A DNA stretch of 64,000 nucleotides from Streptomyces sp. T12. GTDB lineage: Bacteria; Actinomycetota; Actinomycetes; Streptomycetales; Streptomycetaceae. The stretch spans positions 9,589,001 to 9,653,000 of the forward strand of contig NZ_CP117866.1 of the NCBI RefSeq assembly GCF_028736035.1, written 5' to 3'. The notes under the pieces were generated by a model. It had not been told where the DNA came from and ran no database searches. It saw only the letters and a list, made by a program, of their open reading frames with translations. Both the position numbers and the translations under genes were made by a program. Below are positions 42,794 through 53,218 of this stretch, in pieces; the first letter of the stretch is position 1, and every line of letters begins with the position of its first letter.

Positions 42794-43921
42794 ATGCCCG
42801 TGGAGTTCCTCGGTATCGCCGCCACCAACGACGGCTCCGAAACCACGCCGCGCTCCGGCGCCGCGTTCGGCAAGGAGTACACACTCCGGCTCGCCCGGGC
42901 CCACGAGGACCACGGCTGGGACCGGGTGCTGTTCGCCTACGGCTCCGGATCGCCGGACCCCGCCCCGGCCGCCGCGTACATCGCGAGCCGGCTGGAGCGC
43001 CTGCAGATCCTGCTCGCCCACCGGCCCAACGTCTCCTACCCCACCTTCGCCGCCAAGACCTTCGCCACCCTCGACCAGATCAGCGAGGGCCGGCTGACCG
43101 TGCACTTCATCACCGGCGGCAACGACCACGAACAGGGGCGGGAGGGCGACACCCTCACCAAGGACGAGCGCTACGCCCGCACCCGCGAGTACATCCGGAT
43201 CGTCAAGAAGATCTGGACCACCCACGAACCCTTCGACCACGAGGGCGAGCACTACCGCTTCCACGACTTCGTCAGCGACGTCTTCCCGGTCCAACAGCCC
43301 CGCCCGGGCGTCTCGTTCGGCGGCTCGTCGGCGGCCGCGTACGCCGCCGGAGGCGCCGAGGCCGACATCTACTGCCTGTGGGGCGAGCCCCTGGCGAAGA
43401 CCGCCGAGCAGATCGAGACAGTGAAGGCCGCCGCCGCGGCCGCCGGCCGCACCGACGTGCCGCGCATCCAGGTCGCCTTCCGCCCGATCATCGCGCCCAC
43501 CGAGGAACTGGCCTGGGAGAAGGCCCACCGCACGGTCGGTGCCATCCGGGAGCGGCGCGAGGCGGGACTCGTACGGCACCACCGCAGCGGCGCACCCGAA
43601 AACGCCGGGTCGCAGCGGCTGATCGCCATCGCCGAGGCGGGGGAGCGCTACGACCGTGCCCTGTGGACTCCGACCGCCGCCGCGACCGGTGGCGCGGGCA
43701 ACTCCAACGCCCTGGTCGGCACGCCGGAGACGGTCGCCCAGGCGCTGCTCGACTACTACGACCTCGGCGTCGACATCCTCTCCGCGCGCGGCTACGACCT
43801 GCTGGGCGACGCCGTCGACTTCGGGCGGTACGTGATCCCGATCGTCCGCGAGGAGGTCGCCAAGCGCGATGCCGAGCGGGCGGTGCGCGGCACGCAGACC
43901 CTGGCGGCGGTGAACGGATGA
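42794..43921 (+). CDS. LLM class flavin monooxygenase (SsuD-like)
   Basis: 375 residues of the bacterial luciferase-like fold, closest in pattern to SsuD (VLFAYGSGSPDP, RPNVSYPTFAAKTFATLDQISEGRL, FITGGNDHEQ). It uses reduced FMN and oxygen to break C-S bonds. The first ATG with GAAAGG upstream is 42794. Because GNAT and amino acid ABC genes follow with 4-bp overlaps, the substrate may be an S-alkyl-cysteine-type compound, not a simple sulfonate; this parallels the Bacillus yxeK-type cluster. Confidence 0.9.
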   Translation: MPVEFLGIAATNDGSETTPRSGAAFGKEYTLRLARAHEDHGWDRVLFAYGSGSPDPAPAAAYIASRLERLQILLAHRPNVSYPTFAAKTFATLDQISEGRLTVHFITGGNDHEQGREGDTLTKDERYARTREYIRIVKKIWTTHEPFDHEGEHYRFHDFVSDVFPVQQPRPGVSFGGSSAAAYAAGGAEADIYCLWGEPLAKTAEQIETVKAAAAAAGRTDVPRIQVAFRPIIAPTEELAWEKAHRTVGAIRERREAGLVRHHRSGAPENAGSQRLIAIAEAGERYDRALWTPTAAATGGAGNSNALVGTPETVAQALLDYYDLGVDILSARGYDLLGDAVDFGRYVIPIVREEVAKRDAERAVRGTQTLAAVNG

Positions 43922-44433
43922 CCTCCGCACCGGAGTTGACGGTCATTCAGGTGACCGTCTCCGACCCCCGGGTCGAGCCCCTGCTGCGTGAACTCGGCCA
44001 CGAGTACTCGACCCGCTACGGCAAGGACGCGCACGCCGAGATCTCCCGCTACCCGGACGAGGAGTTCACCGAACCGTACGGCGGTCTGCTCCTGTTGCTG
44101 CTGGAACGCGGCGAGCCCGTCGCGGGCGGCGCCTTCCGCCGGTACGACACGACCACGGCCGAGCTGAAGCGCATCTGGACGCACTCCGCCCACCGCAGAC
44201 GCGGCCTCGCCCGACGTGTCGTCGCCGAGTTGGAGCGGGAGGCGAGCGAACGCGGTTACCGGCGGATCTACCTGACCACCGGGCCACGCCAGCCCGAGGC
44301 CCGCGGCCTGTATCTGGCCACCGGCTACACGCCGCTGTTCGACACGGAGGCCGACCCGGAGACCATCGGCCCGCTGCCGTTCGAGAAGCACCTCGCAGTC
44401 CCAGAACGCACGGGAAAGGTCCCCGACCAGTGA
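43918..44433 (+). CDS. GNAT family N-acetyltransferase
   Basis: 171 residues with the acetyl-CoA motif RRRGLARRVVAELE and the following YLTTGPRQPEARGLYLATGY. It overlaps the monooxygenase (ATGA) and the binding-protein gene (GTGA). In Bacillus S-alkyl-cysteine salvage, a GNAT enzyme (SnaA/SnaB) N-acetylates the substrate before oxidation, and this gene holds the equivalent position. The specific role is inferred from gene order. Confidence 0.87.
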   Translation: MTSAPELTVIQVTVSDPRVEPLLRELGHEYSTRYGKDAHAEISRYPDEEFTEPYGGLLLLLLERGEPVAGGAFRRYDTTTAELKRIWTHSAHRRRGLARRVVAELEREASERGYRRIYLTTGPRQPEARGLYLATGYTPLFDTEADPETIGPLPFEKHLAVPERTGKVPDQ

Positions 44434-45386
44434 ACCTCCGCACCATCAGAACCCACCTGCGCGGCGCCGCCGCCCTCGCCCTGCTGCCCCTGCTCGCGCT
44501 GACCGCCTGCGGCTCCGGCGACACCGGCGGCGCGGTAGCCGTGGGCGCCCAGGGCTCTCCCGCGCCGACCGACGACCCGGTCGCCGCCGTACGCAAGGTG
44601 GACTCCGTCGCCGCCCTGCTGCCCGCCGACGTACGCAAGGCGGGCACGCTACGGGTCGGCAGTTCGATCGGGTTCCCGCCCGGCGCGTACTACCCGAACG
44701 GCACGGACAAGGCGCCCGCGGGCCAGGACATCGACCTCGCCGACGCGGTGGCCAAGGTGCTCGGCGTGAAGCTGGAGCGCCAGGACGCCTCCTTCGAGAC
44801 GATCCTGCCCGCCCTCGGCAGCGGCAAGTACGACTTCGGCACCGGCAACTTCGGCGTCACCAGCGAGCGCCTGAAGACCATCGACTTCGTCACCTACGTC
44901 AACGACGGCCAGGGTTTCGCCGTGAAGAAAGGCAACACCGCGCTCAAGTCGAAGGTCACCGACCTCACCGAGCTGTGCGGGCTGACCATCGGCACCGGCG
45001 CCGGAACCACCTTCGAGGCAACCCTCACCGCACAGAAGGGCGTGTGCGCCGAGGCGGGCAAGAAGCCGTACGACGTGAAGGTCTACTCGGAGAACGCGGC
45101 GACGCTGACCGCGCTCCAGCAAGGCCGGATCGACGTGATCATGTCGACGATCAACGGCCTGCGCTACCAGGCGGCCCAGCCCGCGGCGCAGACCACGTTC
45201 CTGGGCGAGTTCCACCGCCTCGACGTCGGCTTCGCCTTCAAGAAGGCCTCCCCGCTCACCAGGGCCTTCCAGGCGGCCGTCAACGAGCTGATCAAGAACG
45301 GCACTTACGCCAAGATCCTCGCCAAGTGGGGCACCTCCGCCTCCGCGATCGACGCGTCGCGGATCAACCCGCCCGAGCACAGGTGA
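44430..45386 (+). CDS. Amino acid ABC transporter binding lipoprotein (1)
   Basis: 318 residues with a lipobox (LLALTACGSG) and a SBP_bac_3 fold (GTLRVGSSIGFPPGAYYPNG, GKYDFGTGNFGVTSERLKTIDFVTY). Binds a polar amino acid or derivative at the cell surface. GTG start overlaps the GNAT stop. One of two paralogous binding proteins in this operon, suggesting related substrates. Confidence 0.9.
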   Translation: MNLRTIRTHLRGAAALALLPLLALTACGSGDTGGAVAVGAQGSPAPTDDPVAAVRKVDSVAALLPADVRKAGTLRVGSSIGFPPGAYYPNGTDKAPAGQDIDLADAVAKVLGVKLERQDASFETILPALGSGKYDFGTGNFGVTSERLKTIDFVTYVNDGQGFAVKKGNTALKSKVTDLTELCGLTIGTGAGTTFEATLTAQKGVCAEAGKKPYDVKVYSENAATLTALQQGRIDVIMSTINGLRYQAAQPAAQTTFLGEFHRLDVGFAFKKASPLTRAFQAAVNELIKNGTYAKILAKWGTSASAIDASRINPPEHR

Positions 45387-45389
45387 CCC

Positions 45390-46318
45390 ATGAGCAGCGA
45401 CACCATCACCGAACCGGTCACGCAACTGGCTGAAGAACAGACTGAGTTGAAGGTCGTACCGGCCCGCCACCACGCCCGCTGGGCCGCCGGCGTCGCCGTG
45501 CTCGTGCTGGTCGCCCAGTTCACGCACGGGCTGGCCACCAACCCCGTCTGGGAGTGGAACGTCTTCTGCGACTACGTCTTCTCCGAGACGATCGTCCAGG
45601 CGGTGTGGGTGACCCTCCAGCTCACCGCCTACGCCACCGTCCTCGGCTTCCTCCTCGGCACCGTGCTCGCCTTCATGCGGCTGTCGAGCAGCCCGGTGCT
45701 CTCGACCGTCGCCTGGACCTACATCTGGATCTTCCGGTCGATCCCGATGATCGTCCAGCTGGTGTTCTGGTTCAACCTCAGTGCACTGTACGAGGAGTTG
45801 GGCATCGGTATCCCCTTCGGCCCGGTGTTCTGGTCCGTCGACAGCAACGCCCTCATCGGCACCATCGGCGCCGCCCTCATCGGGCTGACCCTGCACCAGG
45901 CGGCGTACGCCGCGGAGATCGTCCGGGGCGGCGTCCTCTCCCTCGACCACGGGCAGCTGGAGGCGGCCGCGGCGCTGGGCATCCCCCGGCTCCGGCAGAT
46001 CCGCCGGATCGTGCTGCCGCAGGCCATGCGCGCCATCCTGCCCACGGCCGGCAACGAGATCATCGGCCTGCTCAAGGGCACCTCGGTGGTCTACGTGATG
46101 TCCATCGGCGAGCTCTTCTACCAGGTCCAGGTGATCTACGGACGCAACGGCCGGGTGATCCCGCTGCTGCTGGTCGCCACCGCCTGGTACGTCGTCCTCA
46201 CCTCCCTGCTGTCGGTCGCCCAGTACTACGTGGAGCGCCGCTACGCCCGCGGCGCCGACCGCACCCCGCCACCCACCCCGCTCCAGCGCGCCCGGCGCTT
46301 CGTGACGAAGGAGAGTTC

Positions 46319-46322
<4 letters not shown>
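45390..46322 (+). CDS. Amino acid ABC transporter permease
   Basis: 310 residues, HisM/GlnP type; helices include [22 protein letters not shown] and the contact loop [24 protein letters not shown]. Very similar in length and sequence to the leftward permease at 41222, so the two may form a heterodimer. The stop overlaps the ATPase start (ATGA). Confidence 0.92.
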
Positions 46323-47083
<761 letters not shown>

Positions 47084-47135
47084 CCGGCCCTCACCTCTGT
47101 CTCACCGCCCTGTTCCGCACGCAAGGAGAACGACC

Positions 47136-48122
47136 GTGACCCCCAGCCTCGCCCGCCGCCGCACCACCGCAGCCGCGCTCGGACTCGCCTCCGCCCTCGT
47201 CCTCGCCGCCTGCGCCAACCCCACCGACGGCGGCACCACCGAGGTCGCGGCCACCTCGGGCGCCAGGACGAGGATCAACCTCAGTCCCGACCAGGACCGC
47301 ATCACCACCGGCAAGGTCGAGTCCATAGCCGCCGAGGTCCCGGAGAAGATCCGCAAGAGAGGCACCCTCGAACTCGTCGCCTCGTCCGGCTCCGCCGCAC
47401 CGCTGACCTTCTACGCCACCGACAACAAGACCGTCATCGGCGTCGAGCCGGACCTCGCGTACCTGGTCGCCGACGTCCTCGACCTCAAGCCGCACATCAA
47501 CACGGTGTCCTGGGAGAACATCTTCGTCGGCCTCGACAGCGCCAAGTACGACGCCGGTTTCAGCAACATCACCGTCACCGAGGAGCGCAAGGAGAAGTAC
47601 GACTTCGCCACCTACCGTGAGGACAACCTGGCCTTCGAGGCGAAGAAGGGCAGCGGGCTGAAGGTGACCGGGCCCGCGGACGTGGCGGGCCGGACGGTCG
47701 CCGTGGGCAGCGGCACCAACCAGGAGAAGCTGCTGGTCGAGTGGAGCAAGGAGAACGAGAAGGCCGGCCGCAAGCCGGTGGACATCAAGTACTACCAGAA
47801 CGACAGCGACACCTACCTGGCCCTCCAGTCCGGCCGCATCGACCTCTACCTGGGCCCCAACCCGACCGCCGCCTACCACGCGGCCACCACCGCGAAGACG
47901 GAGGTCGTCGGCACCTACTCCGGCGCCGGCGCCACCCTCCAAGGCCTCATCGCGGCCACCACCAAGAAGGACAGCGGCCTGGTCAAGCCGCTCGCCGACG
48001 CCCTCGACCACGTCATCGGGAACGGGACGTACGCGAAGGTGCTGCAACGCTGGGGGCTGTCCGACGAGGCCGTGACCAAGTCGGAGATCAACCCGCCCGG
48101 CCTGCCCAGGACCAACAAGTAG
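47136..48122 (+). CDS. Amino acid ABC transporter binding lipoprotein (2)
   Basis: 328 residues with a lipoprotein signal (ASALVLAACANP) and a SBP_bac_3 fold (RGTLELVASSGSAAPLTFY, SAKYDAGFSNITVTEERKEKYDFATY). GTG 47136 is 6 bp after AAGGAG. A paralogue of the protein at 44430; it may bind a different sulfur amino acid. Confidence 0.9.
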   Translation: MTPSLARRRTTAAALGLASALVLAACANPTDGGTTEVAATSGARTRINLSPDQDRITTGKVESIAAEVPEKIRKRGTLELVASSGSAAPLTFYATDNKTVIGVEPDLAYLVADVLDLKPHINTVSWENIFVGLDSAKYDAGFSNITVTEERKEKYDFATYREDNLAFEAKKGSGLKVTGPADVAGRTVAVGSGTNQEKLLVEWSKENEKAGRKPVDIKYYQNDSDTYLALQSGRIDLYLGPNPTAAYHAATTAKTEVVGTYSGAGATLQGLIAATTKKDSGLVKPLADALDHVIGNGTYAKVLQRWGLSDEAVTKSEINPPGLPRTNK

Positions 48123-48123
48123 C

Positions 48124-48165
48124 CGGCCCTTCGCAGGCGCCCGTTCGTAGTCGCCCCTTCGTACA
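48124..48165. repeat. Three 14-bp repeats after binding-protein stop
   Basis: cggcccttcgcagg, cgcccgttcgtagt and cgccccttcgtaca in a row, beginning 2 bp after the stop codon. Confidence 0.8.
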
Positions 48166-48177
48166 GGACACGAGGTC

Positions 48178-49467
48178 ATGCCCGCATCCGCCCTGCCTTC
48201 ACCGCATCCCGCATCCCGCCCCGACGAAACCGCCTACGACCGTCGCAGGCTGCGCCAGTGGCTCGCCGGGGAAGCCAGGGCGGACGGAGTCAGCCGCCGT
48301 CGGCTGCTCACCCTGCTCGCCGCGACGGCCGCCGCGACCGTGCTCCCCGCGCCGCGTCCGGCCCACGCGGCCGACACCCCGATCGTCAAACCGCTGCCGC
48401 CCGAGTGGTTCATCCAGCGCGGCACCAACGCCGAGACCCGCTGGGAAGCCCTGCACGGAACCGGCCACCACACCCCCAACAAGCTGTTCTTCGTGCGCAA
48501 CCACACCACCACACCCGTCCTGGACGCCCACGACTGGCGGCTACGACTGTGGGGCAGCGGGCTGCGGGGCGCTCCCGGCGAGGGCCGGCCGGTGGAGTTC
48601 GGGTACGACGATCTGCGCGCCCTGCCCGCCGTCACCCGGACCGCGTTCGTCGAGTGCGCCGGAAACGGCCGCAGCTACTACACGACCCAGCAGGGAGACA
48701 CGGTCACCGGCACCGCGTGGACGCTGGGCGCCGTCGGTGTCGCCCGCTGGCGCGGGGTGCCGCTGGCCGACGTGCTGCGCAGGGCCGGGCTGTCCCCCTA
48801 CGCGGTGGACGTGCAGCCGCGGGGGCTGGATGCCGAGTACGTCAGCGGCGGTGAGAGCCTCGGCCGGGTGCGCCGTCCGCTGCCGCTGGCCAAGGCCCTG
48901 GGGGACGTGCTGCTCGCGTACGAGATGAACGGCGAGCCGTTGCCGTACGACCACGGGTATCCGGTGCGTGTGCTGGTGCCCTCGTGGGTGGGGATCGCGT
49001 CGATCAAGTGGGTCGGCGACATCGAGGTGTCCGCGCAGCCGCTGTTCTCGCCGTGGAACACCACCTTCTACCGGCTGTTCGGCCCCGCCCACCCGCAGGA
49101 GGGCAGCGCGCCGCTGACCCGGCAGACCATCAAGAGCGCCTTCGAGCTGGCGAGCGGCGCCACGTTCCCGGTGGGAGAGGGGCAGGTGCTGCACGGCCGG
49201 TCCTGGTCGGGCGCGGGAGGTGTCGCGCGGGTCGACGTCAGCACCGATGGCGGCGCGAGCTGGCGCAAGGCCCGACTGCACGACCGGCCCCGTGCCGACA
49301 CCTGGACGCGCTGGTCCGTCACCTGGAAGCCCGACGCACCCGGTGCCACCCACCTCCTGGCCCGCGCCACCGACACGGCCGGTCGCCGCCAGCCGGACGC
49401 CGCCGTGCCCAACACGCAGGGCTATCTGTTCGACGCGGTGGTCCGGCATCCGGTGACCGTGATCTGA
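48178..49467 (+). CDS. Molybdopterin-dependent sulfite oxidase family protein
   Basis: 429 residues. A twin-Arg-type signal (SRRRLLTLL, about 39-47, then an Ala-rich run) is followed by an oxidoreductase molybdopterin domain whose Mo-ligand Cys is Cys160 in VECAGNGRS, and by a C-terminal dimerisation domain (SWSGAGGVARVDVSTDGG). It probably oxidises sulfite released by the desulfurising enzymes to sulfate at the cell surface. It ends the monooxygenase/ABC operon, 55 bp after the second binding protein. Confidence 0.9.
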   Translation: MPASALPSPHPASRPDETAYDRRRLRQWLAGEARADGVSRRRLLTLLAATAAATVLPAPRPAHAADTPIVKPLPPEWFIQRGTNAETRWEALHGTGHHTPNKLFFVRNHTTTPVLDAHDWRLRLWGSGLRGAPGEGRPVEFGYDDLRALPAVTRTAFVECAGNGRSYYTTQQGDTVTGTAWTLGAVGVARWRGVPLADVLRRAGLSPYAVDVQPRGLDAEYVSGGESLGRVRRPLPLAKALGDVLLAYEMNGEPLPYDHGYPVRVLVPSWVGIASIKWVGDIEVSAQPLFSPWNTTFYRLFGPAHPQEGSAPLTRQTIKSAFELASGATFPVGEGQVLHGRSWSGAGGVARVDVSTDGGASWRKARLHDRPRADTWTRWSVTWKPDAPGATHLLARATDTAGRRQPDAAVPNTQGYLFDAVVRHPVTVI

Positions 49468-49475
49468 TCAGGGCG

Positions 49476-49506
49476 CTTCACGAAGGGCCGCCTCACGAAG
49501 GGCCGC
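49476..49506. repeat. 15-16 bp duplication over convergent stops
   Basis: cttcacgaagggccgc and ctcacgaagggccgc; the second contains the leftward LysR stop (49493-49495). Confidence 0.88.
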
Positions 49507-50479
49507 TGTACGCACGGGCGTTGCGCACGAACAGCTCGTGCAGATCGCGGACCGCCCGGGGTACCGAACAGGAAGGGCGGCTCTGCAGCACCAGCAGCAC
49601 GTCGGTCGCGTCACCGGCGAGGGGCCGTACGGTGATCGCGCCCCGCCGCTCCAGCGGGTCGCCGATGACGCTGAAGTCGGGAAGCACCGTCGACCCCAGT
49701 CCCTCGGCGACCATCAGCTTGCCCATCTCGGCGCCGTCGGTGGAGTAGGAGAAGGACGGCGTACGGCCGTCGAGCAGCCGGTGCAGGAAACGGTGCATGA
49801 CATAGCCGGACCGCATCACCACCAGTGGCTCGGCCAGGAGGCTGTCCGCGTCCACCGTGTCCAGGGCGGCCAGCGCACTGTCCGGACGTACGCACACCAC
49901 CGGTCGGCCACGCAGGAGTTCGGTGGTCTCGAAGCCGGGCGGCATGTCGTCGCCCCCGAGGTAGTTGACCAGCCCCAGGTCGAACGCGCCCTCCAGGAGC
50001 CCGCGTTGGATCTCGGACTGCTGGGCGCCGACCAACTCGACCTGGGTGAGCGGGTGCGAGGCCCGGAACTCCCGCACGGTCGGGATGACCAGCGGGACGG
50101 TGGCCGTGTTCACCGTGCCGAGCCGGACCATGCGGCTGATGCGGTGCTGGTCGCCGGCCGCGCCGCGCAGCCGGTCGACCGCGTCCAGCACACGCATGAT
50201 GTGCGGCAGCAGCTCCCGGCCCTCGTCGCTGATCTTCGCCCCGGACCGCTTGCGCTCCAGCAGATCCACGCCGAGTTCGCGCTCCAGATTGCGCACGGTC
50301 TCGCTGAGCGCCGGCTGGGACAGATGCAGTTCCTCGGCGGCGCGCCGCAGCGACCCCGATCGGGTGACGGCGGCGATGTATTCGAGCTGTTCGATACGCA
50401 CGACAGGAGCGTGCCGCCCGCCGCGCACCGCGTTCAAGGGAAACCCTGTCACAACCTCGTGAATACCGACTCTCAGCAT
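49493..50479 (-). CDS. LysR family regulator of organosulfur operon
   Basis: 328 residues. The LysR winged helix is at about 27-86 (IEQLEYIAAVTRSGSLRRAAEELHLSQPALSETV), then an effector domain. The ATG at 50479 has GGAGGTGATT 9 bp upstream, but would give 26 residues before the normal LysR start; GTG 50401 has no Shine-Dalgarno. Divergent from the SfnG operon and its leader, so it is the likely activator, in the role of CysB/Cbl or SfnR. Confidence 0.9.
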   Translation of the reverse strand: MLRVGIHEVVTGFPLNAVRGGRHAPVVRIEQLEYIAAVTRSGSLRRAAEELHLSQPALSETVRNLERELGVDLLERKRSGAKISDEGRELLPHIMRVLDAVDRLRGAAGDQHRISRMVRLGTVNTATVPLVIPTVREFRASHPLTQVELVGAQQSEIQRGLLEGAFDLGLVNYLGGDDMPPGFETTELLRGRPVVCVRPDSALAALDTVDADSLLAEPLVVMRSGYVMHRFLHRLLDGRTPSFSYSTDGAEMGKLMVAEGLGSTVLPDFSVIGDPLERRGAITVRPLAGDATDVLLVLQSRPSCSVPRAVRDLHELFVRNARAYSGPS

Positions 50480-50501
50480 GTGGAATCACCTCCGGGCATT
50501 C

Positions 50502-50531
50502 TTGACCGCCCGGACTTCCCACTGCTTTGAT
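50502..50531 (+). promoter_or_regulatory. Promoter for leaderless leader ORF of SfnG operon
   Basis: TTGACC (50502-50507), 18-bp spacer, TTTGAT (50526-50531), 7 bp before the ATG at 50539. The predicted start point coincides with the start codon. Confidence 0.5.
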
Positions 50532-50538
50532 CGATGAC

Positions 50539-50619
50539 ATGAAGCGACAGGACCTCACGCGGCGACGCCATGTCGACCTCGCGCGTGTCTCCAGCTCCTG
50601 CTGTCGCTGTCGGGTCTGA
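50539..50619 (+). CDS. Cysteine-rich leader peptide upstream of SfnG operon
   Basis: 26 residues: LTRRRHVDLARVSSSCCRCRV at the C-terminus, with three cysteines in the last six residues (SCCRCRV). Shares the RxH[IV]D[FL]xRV core. No Shine-Dalgarno and promoter boxes end 7 bp upstream, so probably leaderless. Lies 199 bp before the sfnG-like start; likely a cysteine-responsive attenuator. Confidence 0.8.
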   Translation: MKRQDLTRRRHVDLARVSSSCCRCRV

Positions 50620-50818
50620 CCCCACCAGCTCGGCCTCCGAGGGAAACCCTCGCACTCGTGCCGATCTCCCTTCACGCATTTCACTGCCGGCCGATTTCCG
50701 TGCTGATTTCGGCTTTCCCCGGGCCGGCGTTCCCGCACGCCTGAATCCCGATCACTGAACACATTTCCCTGTCACGCACGCGCCCTTTTCGCGTGCGCAG
50801 CCATGCCAGGAGTTCCCC

Positions 50819-51949
50819 ATGCCCGTACCGCCCGGATCCGACCCCGTCCGCTTCGCCTACTGGGTGCCGAACGTCAGCGGCGGCCTGGTCACCAGCACCA
50901 TCGAGCAGCGCACCGACTGGGGTTACGACTACAACCGCGAACTGGCCGTCCTCGCCGAGAACAACGGCTTCGACTACGCCCTCAGCCAGGTCCGCTACAT
51001 GGCCAGCTACGGCGCGGAGTTCCAGCACGAGTCGACCAGCTTCAGCCTGGCCCTGCTCCTCGCCACCCAGCGCCTCAAGGCCATCGCCGCCGTCCACCCC
51101 GGCCTGTGGCACCCCGGCGTCCTGGCCAAGCTCGGCGCCACCGCCGACCACCTGTCGAACGGCCGCTTCGCGGTCAACGTCGTCAGCGGCTGGTTCAAGG
51201 GCGAGTTCACCGCGCTGGGCGAGCCGTGGCTGGAGCACGACGAGCGCTACCGCCGCTCGGAGGAGTTCATTCGCGCCCTGCGCCAGATCTGGACCGAGGA
51301 CCACACCGAACTCGCCGGTGACTTCTACCGGTTGCGTGACTTCTCCCTCAAGCCCAAGCCCCTCAACACCGTCGAGCGCCCGCACCCGGAGATCTTCCAG
51401 GGCGGCAACTCCAGCGCCGCCCGCGCGATGGCGGGCCGGGTCTCCGACTGGTACTTCAGCAACGGCAAGGACTTCGACGGCGTCACCGAGCAGATCGCCG
51501 ACGTCCGCGCCTCCGCCGCCCAAGTGGGCCGTACGGCACCGAAGTTCGGCCTCAACGGCTTCCTCATCGCCCGCGACACCGAGGCCGAGGCCCGCGACAC
51601 GCTCCGCGAGATCGTCGCCAAGGCCAACACCGAGGCCGTCCACGGCTTCCGGGACGCCGTCCAGCAGGCCGGTCCGTCCACCGCCGACGGCAAGGGCATG
51701 TGGCAGGACTCCAGCTTCGAGGACCTCGTCCAGTACAACGACGGCTTCCGTACCGGCCTGATCGGCACCCCTGAGCAGATCGCCGAGCGGATCGTCGCCT
51801 ACAAGCGGCTCGGCGTCGACCTCTTCCTCCTCGGCTTCCTGCACTACCTGGAGGAGGTCGAGTACTTCGGCAAGCGGGTGCTGCCCCTCGTACGCGAACT
51901 GGAGGCCCAGGAAGCCGAGTCCGAGCCCGTCGCCGCCGCCCGCGCCTGA
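50819..51949 (+). CDS. sfnG: Dimethylsulfone monooxygenase SfnG-like
   Basis: 376 residues, luciferase-like FMNH2-dependent monooxygenase. The run FAYWVPNVSGGLVTSTIEQRTDWGYDYN and the later VSGWFKGEFTALGEPWLEHDERYRRS are typical of SfnG, which converts dimethylsulfone to methanesulfinate. AGGAG precedes the ATG. First enzyme of the desulfurisation operon. Confidence 0.92.
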   Translation: MPVPPGSDPVRFAYWVPNVSGGLVTSTIEQRTDWGYDYNRELAVLAENNGFDYALSQVRYMASYGAEFQHESTSFSLALLLATQRLKAIAAVHPGLWHPGVLAKLGATADHLSNGRFAVNVVSGWFKGEFTALGEPWLEHDERYRRSEEFIRALRQIWTEDHTELAGDFYRLRDFSLKPKPLNTVERPHPEIFQGGNSSAARAMAGRVSDWYFSNGKDFDGVTEQIADVRASAAQVGRTAPKFGLNGFLIARDTEAEARDTLREIVAKANTEAVHGFRDAVQQAGPSTADGKGMWQDSSFEDLVQYNDGFRTGLIGTPEQIAERIVAYKRLGVDLFLLGFLHYLEEVEYFGKRVLPLVRELEAQEAESEPVAAARA

Positions 51950-51985
51950 CCGCCGCCCGTACCCACAGCTGAAAAGGGGTTCCCC

Positions 51986-53203
51986 ATGAGCACCGCCGCA
52001 CCGGCCGACTGGAAGACCGCCCCCGCCCCGAAGGACGCCGAGGGCTGGCTCGCCCGCGCCGCTGAGGTCGCCGCCGTCCTCGCCACCGACGCCGCCGCCC
52101 GCGACAAGGCCGCCGTTACCCCGTACGCCGAGGTCCAGCTGCTGAAGGACTCCGGCCTGGTCACCCTCCTCGGCCCCGTCGAGCACGGCGGCGCGGGCCA
52201 GGACTGGGCCACCGCCTACCGCGTCGTCCGCGAGGTCGCCAAGGCGGACGGCTCCATCGGCCAGCTGCTCGGCTACCACTACCTGTGGAACTGGGCCGCC
52301 CGTCTGGTCGCCACCCGCGAACAGTGGGAGCACGTGGAGGCCGAGGCCGCCCGCAACCGGTGGTTCTTCGGCGGCGCGGTCAACCCGCGCGACGCGGACG
52401 TGGTGGTGAGGGACGAGGGCGACACCCTCACCTTCACCGGCCGCAAGTCCTTCTCCACCGGCAGCAAGGTCTCCGACGTCACCGTGCTCGAAGGCGTCCT
52501 GGAGGGCACCGACGACCACGTGTTCGCCATCGTCGCGTCCGACAGCGAGGGCCTGACCTTCCACGACGACTGGGACAACATCGGCCAGCGCCTCACCGAG
52601 AGCGGCGGCGTCACCCTCGACGCCGTACGCGTCCCCTGGTCGGCCGCGGCGGGCTACGTGGACAAGCAGTTCCGGCCGCGTATCTACAACACCCTCAATG
52701 TGCCGACCATCCAGCTCGTCTTCGTCAACTTCTACCTCGGCATCGCCGCCGGCGCCCTGGAGACCGCCGCCACCTACACCCGGACCAAGTCCCGCGCCTG
52801 GCTGCACGGTGGCCACGAGCAGGCCGTCGACGAGCCGTACGTCATCGACACCTACGGCGACCTCACCGCCAAGCTGTGGGCCGCCGAAGCGCTGGCCGAC
52901 GCCGTCGCCGCCGAAGGACAGAAGCTGCACGACGACCCGGACGCCGTCACCGAGCAGGCCCGCGGCGAGTTCGAGGTGCGGGTGGCCGCCGTGAAGGCCC
53001 GCGCCACCGACGTGGCCCTGGAGGTCACCAACCGGATCTTCGAGGTGACCGGCGCCCGCGCCACCGCCTCCGCCGAGGGCCTCGACCGCTTCTGGCGCAA
53101 CGTCCGCACACACACGCTCCACGACCCCGTCGCCTACAAGCGCCGCGAGATCGGCCGCCACGTCCTCACCGGCGAACTGCCGCAGCCCACCTGGTACTCC
53201 TGA
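51986..53203 (+). CDS. Acyl-CoA dehydrogenase-fold flavin monooxygenase (SfnB/DszC-like)
   Basis: 405 residues with the acyl-CoA dehydrogenase fold but the sequence habits of the DszC/SfnB monooxygenase branch (EHGGAGQDWATAYRVVREVAKADGSIGQLLGYHYL, FWRNVRTHTLHDPVAYK). Such enzymes oxidise sulfur compounds with reduced flavin. AAAAGGGG precedes the ATG. One of three related proteins in the region (53773, 56328). Confidence 0.87.
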   Translation: MSTAAPADWKTAPAPKDAEGWLARAAEVAAVLATDAAARDKAAVTPYAEVQLLKDSGLVTLLGPVEHGGAGQDWATAYRVVREVAKADGSIGQLLGYHYLWNWAARLVATREQWEHVEAEAARNRWFFGGAVNPRDADVVVRDEGDTLTFTGRKSFSTGSKVSDVTVLEGVLEGTDDHVFAIVASDSEGLTFHDDWDNIGQRLTESGGVTLDAVRVPWSAAAGYVDKQFRPRIYNTLNVPTIQLVFVNFYLGIAAGALETAATYTRTKSRAWLHGGHEQAVDEPYVIDTYGDLTAKLWAAEALADAVAAEGQKLHDDPDAVTEQARGEFEVRVAAVKARATDVALEVTNRIFEVTGARATASAEGLDRFWRNVRTHTLHDPVAYKRREIGRHVLTGELPQPTWYS

Positions 53204-53218
53204 AAGGTCGGTCCTCCC

